Part shown: positions 58,491-64,000 of the stretch, one piece after another | Layout of the letters: every line of letters begins with the position of its first letter | Position numbering within the stretch: position 1 is the stretch's first letter | Source of the DNA: Sweltsa coloradensis | Taxonomy: Eukaryota; Arthropoda; Insecta; Plecoptera; Chloroperlidae | Length of the DNA: 64,000 nt | Assembly (NCBI GenBank): GCA_024449915.1 | Contig: JAMZAV010000647.1 | Location: 1-64,000 of the forward strand | Direction: 5' to 3' | Notes under the pieces: generated by a model | What the model saw: the letters and a program-made list of their open reading frames with translations, nothing else | The model's database searches: none | What the model was told of the DNA's origin: nothing | Made by a program: the position numbers and the translations under genes

Positions 58491-60139
58491 CAGTAAAACC
58501 TTGTTGATCTGAGCTCCGATTAACCAAGACTCTGTGTTATCCTAGCTGGTTTCAGGCGCTTTTTTTTTTTTAATGCCGAAATGTTATGTTCTTTACATCT
58601 GAATGTCGTGCAGTATGCTGTTTACTACAATGACCTAAGAATTTCACAGTGCATGAGTTATAAGGGGGTTTGGGGGCGGGGGTCAAGGGTAGGGTGCAAG
58701 AGAAAGTTGAGCCAGTGCTCATATTGGTCTTTGTGAGTGCTTGCCGCTGCCGCGACCTTGCTCGAAGACAGCGGACGAGAGAGAGGAGACAAATATGGCC
58801 ATGAAGACGACATGATAGGGGCTGGCTATGAAGAAGTGGACATTATATCGGGTGACAATATGGTGATGATGAAAATGCAATAGCCAACACGGAAGCATTT
58901 CTGAACGTGTTCCGTCGGCTACCGGGCTGTGATGCGCTCGACGACGGAGAAGTGGATGAATGAGAATGGACGAATGGAACTTGCGATGCGACATCCAGTC
59001 AAGAGCTGACAGATGTGGAGATATCTGTCACCCCCCTCCTCACACGCCACGAACTACGTATTGCTAGCTCACTAGTCAGCCTTGGCTTCGGGCCAAGACT
59101 CTCACTGCATTGTTTTGTTTACGTTATGAGATAAGATAACGAGAACACAAGTGCAATCTCATTCATTCTATCAGCAAAGCAGTCCATGGCCGATGTCATC
59201 ACTAAGATGCTGTTTATATTTATGTTCTTTTATTGGTATTTCATGAGTTTTACCAGAGTCGATAAAGAAGTTTCCCCGTTGGGGAGGTCCTCCAACTCCC
59301 TGTACCGCCCTGGGTTAAATAAAAAGTCGGTTTTTGGCGTTTGGAATCTAACGTTCCGCGCGACATCTGTGTGACGATTGATGGAACTACTTCAATAAAA
59401 CTACGTCACTTTTCTACTAGTAGTTAACAGTCGATGACGACAAATGGCGGAAACGTAAAAATATTAAATACGATCGAATGTTGGCGAATGTTTTGGAGTA
59501 AAGCAAACTATCTTTATTGATGAGGATATTTCTGATGGAGTAGACCTAAGCTTAGGACCTGGGCCGACAATATGTATTGTTCAAGATTTCGATTTGAATG
59601 CCAAGGGCGTACTTACGTCTGAAAACTGTATTGTAGCCTTGGGCCTAGGCTACACTTACGTCCGTTAGGCTTGAACAAGACATATCTCAAATTATTTCGC
59701 ACGAAAATGTCAGTGACGCCTGCGCAACACTTTATAGTACAATAATAAATCAAAAGTAAATCGTTTTAAAAGACTAGGGCCCAGGGCTAATATGATTGAA
59801 ATAAAATTGAAGTTTGACGTTTCGTCTGTTATTTGTTGATATCAGCGTCACTGCACATCGATAATCTACTGACCGTATTTAGCGTGCAGTGCTTTTATTA
59901 GTTTCATATTTAAGCCGCCCTCAGCGCGCAGAGCGTTAGATTCCGTTTTGACTTGGGAGTAAGGGGACCTCCCCAAAGGGGAAACTTCTTTATCGACTCT
60001 GGTTTTACACTTAAAATATCACTTTCATATACTAGGGCCCTGCTGGGAGGAGTTAAACAAGAAAGTCCAGATCATCCGAGTTTTCCGTTAACCTAGCATA
60101 GCTCGGTCCCATCCACCTCGGATAATCGAGGTCTTACTG
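58491..60139. mobile_element. Pogo/Tigger-like element, decayed
   Basis: TIRs CAGTAAAACCTTGTTGATCT (left) and AATCGAGGTCTTACTG (right), flanked by TA (58489-58490 and 60140-60141). The interior near 58850-58970 may hold a relic of transposase tail, not readable as one frame. A nested TIR element is at 59254-60001. Confidence 0.75.
59254..60001. mobile_element. TIR MITE nested in the pogo-like element
   Basis: TIRs CAGAGTCGATAAAGAAGTTT and complement, extended by CCCC-x-x-x-GGGGAGGTCC. Direct flank GTTTTAC at 59247-59253 and 60002-60008. 748 bp, non-coding; the TTT/AAA centre of the TIR extension forms a small hairpin. Confidence 0.82.
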
Positions 60140-60141
60140 TA

Positions 60142-60576
60142 CTTAACAGTTTGGTCAAATAGAAGGGAAATTTTCACTCTGTCTAGTTTTGAACCAAGTC
60201 TAGCGTAATATTGGCTGTAATGTAGGTGATTATTTTGGTGCGTTTTGAAGTGGCATTAGAACGATGCATGAGAAGCTAGCTTAGTTTATTTTTATGTACA
60301 ATGCCACTTTTTAACAACTTTAAAAAATAAATTTTAAATCATACTCATCATCTTTGCTCAAACAATCTCAGCCATAGTCTTGTTCATTAAACCCTTGTTT
60401 TTAATTCTGATTTCTGATTTATTTCAAACTAGTAATGATACCCTTACTTTGCCTAGGGCTCACATTTATTTTAATTAAATTTTTGAAAATTCATACTAGG
60501 TTTTTAAGGTTTTCTTGGATTTTGATGAATGGATACTGTAGTTCTTCCTAATTCTTATTTGTTGCTGTTGTTTTAG
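60142..60576. other. Intron upstream of SANTA copy 3
   Basis: AT-rich, no element bounded, ending in the pyrimidine-rich acceptor of the exon at 60577. Confidence 0.45.
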
Positions 60577-60665
60577 GAGCTTCCAAAGGTTATTGCTAAT
60601 TGGATTCCTATAATTAGAAAACAAGGTACCTCCTGGAAGCTGTTCATTTGTGGTGACATCTATTC
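60577..60665 (+). CDS. SANTA domain copy 3, exon 1
   Basis: 89-bp exon between tgctgttgttttag and TTC|gtgagt, start phase 0, end phase 2. It encodes ELPKVIANWIPIIRKQGTSW followed by KLFICGDIYS. It is a clear duplicate of 35065-35153: same length, same phases, and similar DNA (for example ATTGCTAATTGGATTCC in both). It matches the first strand region of SANTA domains. The DNA-level similarity suggests that copies 2 and 3 separated more recently than either did from copy 1. Confidence 0.82.
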
Positions 60666-61300
60666 GTGAGTTCTTGAACATATATTTTGTAATTAGCTTA
60701 TACTTAGACAGTAGTACTTAGGCCTAGCTGAACATTTCCTTGCACGGCATACATAATAAATGTAGGGGGATTGTAGGCTTTAACTATAGGAATTATTTAG
60801 TATTTAACTATTGATGGTTTTATTTTTCCCCCTTTTTTATACTATTTGTGTCGCATTCAAAACAGTGAAAATATAATCAATGTAGTAAATAGTAATTAGG
60901 CCTAGAACAGTATTTTCACTTCCACTACTCACCAACACCACAGTATAATAACTCCTGCAACCATTGCCTTTCAAGTCACTCCTCAAAGTGTACTCTCTCG
61001 TAGCTTAATATGCAAACTTAATTCAAGTCAAAAATGCAACATTTAATATGGCGTTACTTTTAAGTAGTAGCACATAATTTAAATACCGTTTGTAACTATA
61101 TTTCCAATAAAATATATTCATACTATTTCATTAATTGTTATCTATTTGCGTCTTCAGTACTGCTAGTGTGTCACTTGACTATGTGACGTTACAGTCCTAC
61201 CCCTTGTATTTTTTTTATTTTTGTTGCTTTTAAATCTATCTAATATATCTCATATCATGTGGAACTTTCAATATTTTCGGGGCTTTAAATCATATTTTTC
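60666..61300. other. Intron inside SANTA copy 3, AT-rich part
   Basis: No exon, RNA gene or bounded element recognised. Confidence 0.4.
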
Positions 61301-63170
61301 TAACAAGTGTTCATGTCAGTGTGAATCTGCATCTAAGCATGCAAAGGCCAACCCTAGGGTTGAAAGTGTGGAATGTGAAGCTGTGGAGCCGAGGCTCATG
61401 TTTTTGGTTTCGGGTTTACCGGAGTGGCCTAGAAGTGACGTCACCCCCATGCTAAATTCGGAACGTGCTGGAAAAGTGCATTGGCTTCATCTTTCGACGG
61501 CAACGAGCAAGGGTTGAGGAATGCGGCAAGCGTAAATGGCAACGTCGGTAAGAAACTCCAACGAAAATGTGAATTTTGTTGAGTTTGCAGTCGACGAATC
61601 GCAAGCCTAGGATGACCCGCGGAGTTTTGAACCCGGAAGACTGACCAATGGCAGTGTCCGTAGCGACACACGTGACCGGACGGCGAGGGCAAGAGGAAGC
61701 CCCGATCGAGCGCGAGGCGGCAAGAAGCATCCACCTCTACCACTGTGGGTCACGCTTTGGAACCGGACGGTTGAGTCCGAGGTGCACGTGTCGTGCCAGC
61801 GTTGGAACCCACCCTGCGAGAGCCATGATGGTCGTTGAGCCTCCGCATATTACGGAGTGGCCGACTAGGCTAAGGGAGTTGGTCTTGTTTTGACGTTATT
61901 TTTGCTATTTTGAAACTTATTCTGAAGAATACGGCGCGTTTTTGGTGACCCCTATGTAAAGGGTAACCGCTAACAGTACGTCTGATAATGACGACCCGGC
62001 GAGTGCACGGTAAATTCTAAACTACTACAGAGTTGCGGGGAGCATGAGCTCATTTCAAGTATACAGTTCCTGTCTTCGGACTGGCTTTGCGGTGTCGAGA
62101 TAGGGTGCACGTGTTAGTGCCAGTAAAATACCAGACCACGTGGTTGGCCAGTACCGCGATGCTAGATCAAGTGGCATCTCTCCCTCTACGAGAACATCTG
62201 GGGCTGTGGTAAGCGAAACTAAGCATTCTGGGCGAGTAGCCGAGAGGTACGCAGTAGGACACAAGGTCCGCATACGCCACTGGACGCCTTCTCCGTAGGC
62301 AACCTACGCGCCGGAGTGCGTCGCCATTTGCAGTCACATCATTTCCCCCCCCCCCCTTTCTTTGATCAAGACCAAGGAACAGGATGAGACTTTGGAATGA
62401 GACAGAAAGGACAGGGTTGAGTAGAGCAATGGCTTTCATCTCCTTGTATTTTTATTGTATTCCCTGTATCACATGTATGTAATTTTTAATTGTCTAAATT
62501 CGGATCCGATTGCTAGCTTCAATTGAAACCATAACTTCATTGTTGTAATTTAACTTCTTGTTTGAGTCAGTAAAGTCCACTAAAAGCACACAGCTTTTCA
62601 CTTAGTAGTGCATGTTTGCCCCCTGTTTTCCCCAACTCATGGTGTAGTTTTTGCAAGGACCTTCAGTCCACCCCACGCCGCATCACGGGTGGTTGACCTA
62701 GTTTCAGCAGGAGTGCCCGAGGCCCAGAACGAGCGTGGAGCGGACCAGCGGTGGCGTGGCTCACCACTGGCGCGCCTGGTAAGACGAGTTCGCTACCCCC
62801 TTTGGGTAGGGTGCTAGACGGTGCTGGGTTGCACTGTCAGTACACTCTGGCGAGTTTTGTTGTATTTCGTATGTGTGTTTTTGATTTGCGGTGCTCACAT
62901 TTTAGTCTATGTTCGTCTTGTCTCTCCGCGAGCTAGTAGCAGGGCAGGTTTGCGAGACAGTTATAGGGCTAGGAAGGGTGACCTTTACCCACACCACCCC
63001 CCGACCTAAAGTGACTCTATCTGGAGAGTCACGAGTGAATCACACTCTGGCGCTGGTCGGGTTTTTCGGGCAAAGTGGTGTTGGCAAGGGTTGCGACGTG
63101 ACTTCACCGGCTGTACAGTAGGGCTAGACCGTTCTGCGAGTAGGCGGGTGAAGGGGTGAAGTCACAACTA
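61301..63170. other. GC-richer, CpG-rich block of unknown origin
   Basis: Clearly higher in G+C and CpG than the sequence on either side. Short open frames on both strands (for example 61648-61893, 62167-62439) show no domain I can name. A hairpin-like pair GTGACTCT/AGAGTCAC lies at 63012-63030. It may be a retroelement LTR region or a host CpG island with an unseen transcript. I see no terminal repeats that would bound it. Confidence 0.4.
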
Positions 63171-63424
63171 ATACACACCTCAGTCATGGCTGCTAAAATC
63201 TAGTGCAGCCCTGCAGTGAAAACTAAATATTGGCCAAAAAATGTTTATTTTATTTCTTCTTGCATGGGTCAGTACTTTGTAGTTTTCTTATTTATTATAG
63301 GCCCCTAAGTAGTTTTATAATATTTACATGTTATAAGAGCTGGTCTATAGTAACTTAGTTATTTTGTTGTACATATATACATTTTGTAAAGTGTAGCACA
63401 TAATGTATGGCCATGAAAACCAAT

Positions 63425-63529
63425 CCCCAACAATCACTTGCAATGGAAAAGTGGTCCTACGCAAACTAAAAACTTACAAAAAGCTCATCCATCAACGCGA
63501 CTAAACAAAGCGTTCGCGAAGCGGCCTAG
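63425..63529 (+). mobile_element. HINE-like element, family D, 3' fragment
   Basis: Contains AATGGAAAAGTGGTCCTACG and ends GCTCATCCATCAACGCGACT ... GCGAAGCGGCCTAG followed by T, the same as the copy at 52003-53023. It is 5'-truncated and lies about 120 bp upstream of the last exon. Confidence 0.72.
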
Positions 63530-63650
63530 TCGTATTGATAATGGGTGATCGACATTGTTGAAGAAGTAAGCATACTTGAAGATGATGTTTGTACCATATG
63601 TAGTGTATTGTACTATTACAATGTTATAAACCTGTATTGTCTCTATTTAG

Positions 63651-63778
63651 GACCAATCATCTGTTGGAAAATAAGAATGAAGAAGTAGGACCAGTTCAAA
63701 GACAAAGCAATGGAGTACTAAAAATGAAAAAAAAAAAAAAATACACATTGGAAGACTCTTTGGGTGACCGTGGACTTT
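63651..63778 (+). CDS. SANTA domain copy 3, exon 2
   Basis: 128-bp exon between tctctatttag and CTTT|gtaagt, start phase 2, end phase 1, the same length and phases as 35777-35904. It encodes about 42 residues with NEEVGP, then a Lys run (KMKKKKKY) and TLEDSLGDRGL. The Lys run comes from 15 consecutive A bases (63727-63741). Because the exon length equals that of copy 2, the A-run length keeps the frame. The usual strand residues before KY-x-L are replaced by lysines, so this copy may be structurally altered. The third exon of the domain is expected beyond the right edge of the window. Confidence 0.78.
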
Positions 63779-63841
63779 GTAAGTTAACATATCAAACATG
63801 CATCAGCATCATAATACTAGATGAATGTAGATCCTATAGAC

Positions 63842-64000
63842 CAGTAATTCTTAAACTTTTTTAAGTAGCCCTCCCCTTGAGAGTACAGGATGTCTCGTCC
63901 CCCCCCCGTCCCCCCCGCCCACCAAATGTAAAAAATACACGTCATTTTAATGTGTAACCAAATTTGCAATACAACCTTTTCTGAATACATGCATTTGTGT
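63842..64000. mobile_element. Left end of a hAT element running off the window
   Basis: CAGTAATTCTTAAACTTTTT followed by a CCCTCCCC stretch and poly-C looks like a hAT left end, as at 24182 (TGGTTCCCAAACTTTTT). The right end is outside the window. Confidence 0.45.

Noticed and set aside
61221..62439. Several frames of 60-100 codons in the CpG-rich block
   Set aside because: Expected by chance in GC-richer DNA; no domain, no linked splice sites. Kept only as an unexplained region.

Overview
This is a gene-poor, AT-rich stretch of an animal nuclear genome. It shows GT-AG introns of many kilobases, non-LTR retrotransposons, hAT and pogo-type DNA transposons, rolling-circle (Helentron/HINE-like) elements, tRNA-derived SINEs and long foldback elements. 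A Jockey-clade LINE, RTE-like LINEs and a recurrent TAGGCCTA palindrome fit a marine invertebrate; I cannot name the species. No prokaryotic features, CRISPR arrays or rRNA genes were seen.

The one host gene I can support lies on the + strand and crosses most of the window. Eleven exons (one with an uncertain start), all below 300 bp, form a phase-consistent chain: 3974-4157, 12293-12402, 23645-23778, 26687-26779, 29765-30063, 35065-35153, 35777-35904, 39118-39220, 48022-48107, 54536-54603, 60577-60665 and 63651-63778 (twelve intervals if the first is counted). The chain encodes three successive copies of a module that I read as the SANTA domain, known from the CENP-A loading factor M18BP1/KNL2. 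Copy 1 and copy 2 each use three exons; copy 3 has two exons in the window and runs off the right edge. Splice phases at matching positions are identical (0, 2, 1), and the first and second exons of copies 2 and 3 have identical lengths (89 and 128 bp). A gene with SANTA domains in tandem is the most interesting item here, because known family members carry one.

The introns are filled with nested mobile elements. 1-2.6 kb: Jockey relic, tandem duplication, hairpin element and a hAT element. 5-10.5 kb: foldback element and a degenerate G-tract repeat array. 12.5-15.4 kb: two HINE-like elements with nested MITEs. 16-23.3 kb: LINE relics, including a long RTE-like element cut by a hAT transposon with a decayed BED/hAT transposase. 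24-25.8 kb: more HINE-like copies. 27-29 kb: pogo-like element holding a LINE RNase H relic. 30.8-32.8 kb: a foldback of nearly 2 kb. 32.8-35 kb: second RTE-like copy, also cut by a hAT. 36-38 kb: hAT and HINE copies. 41.8-46.8 kb: a hAT matryoshka with several younger insertions. 47-53 kb: hAT MITEs, HINEs, SINEs and a minisatellite. 55.7-60.1 kb: hAT element, third LINE relic with a Penelope-like insertion, and a pogo-like element. 61.3-63.2 kb: a GC-richer block I cannot classify.
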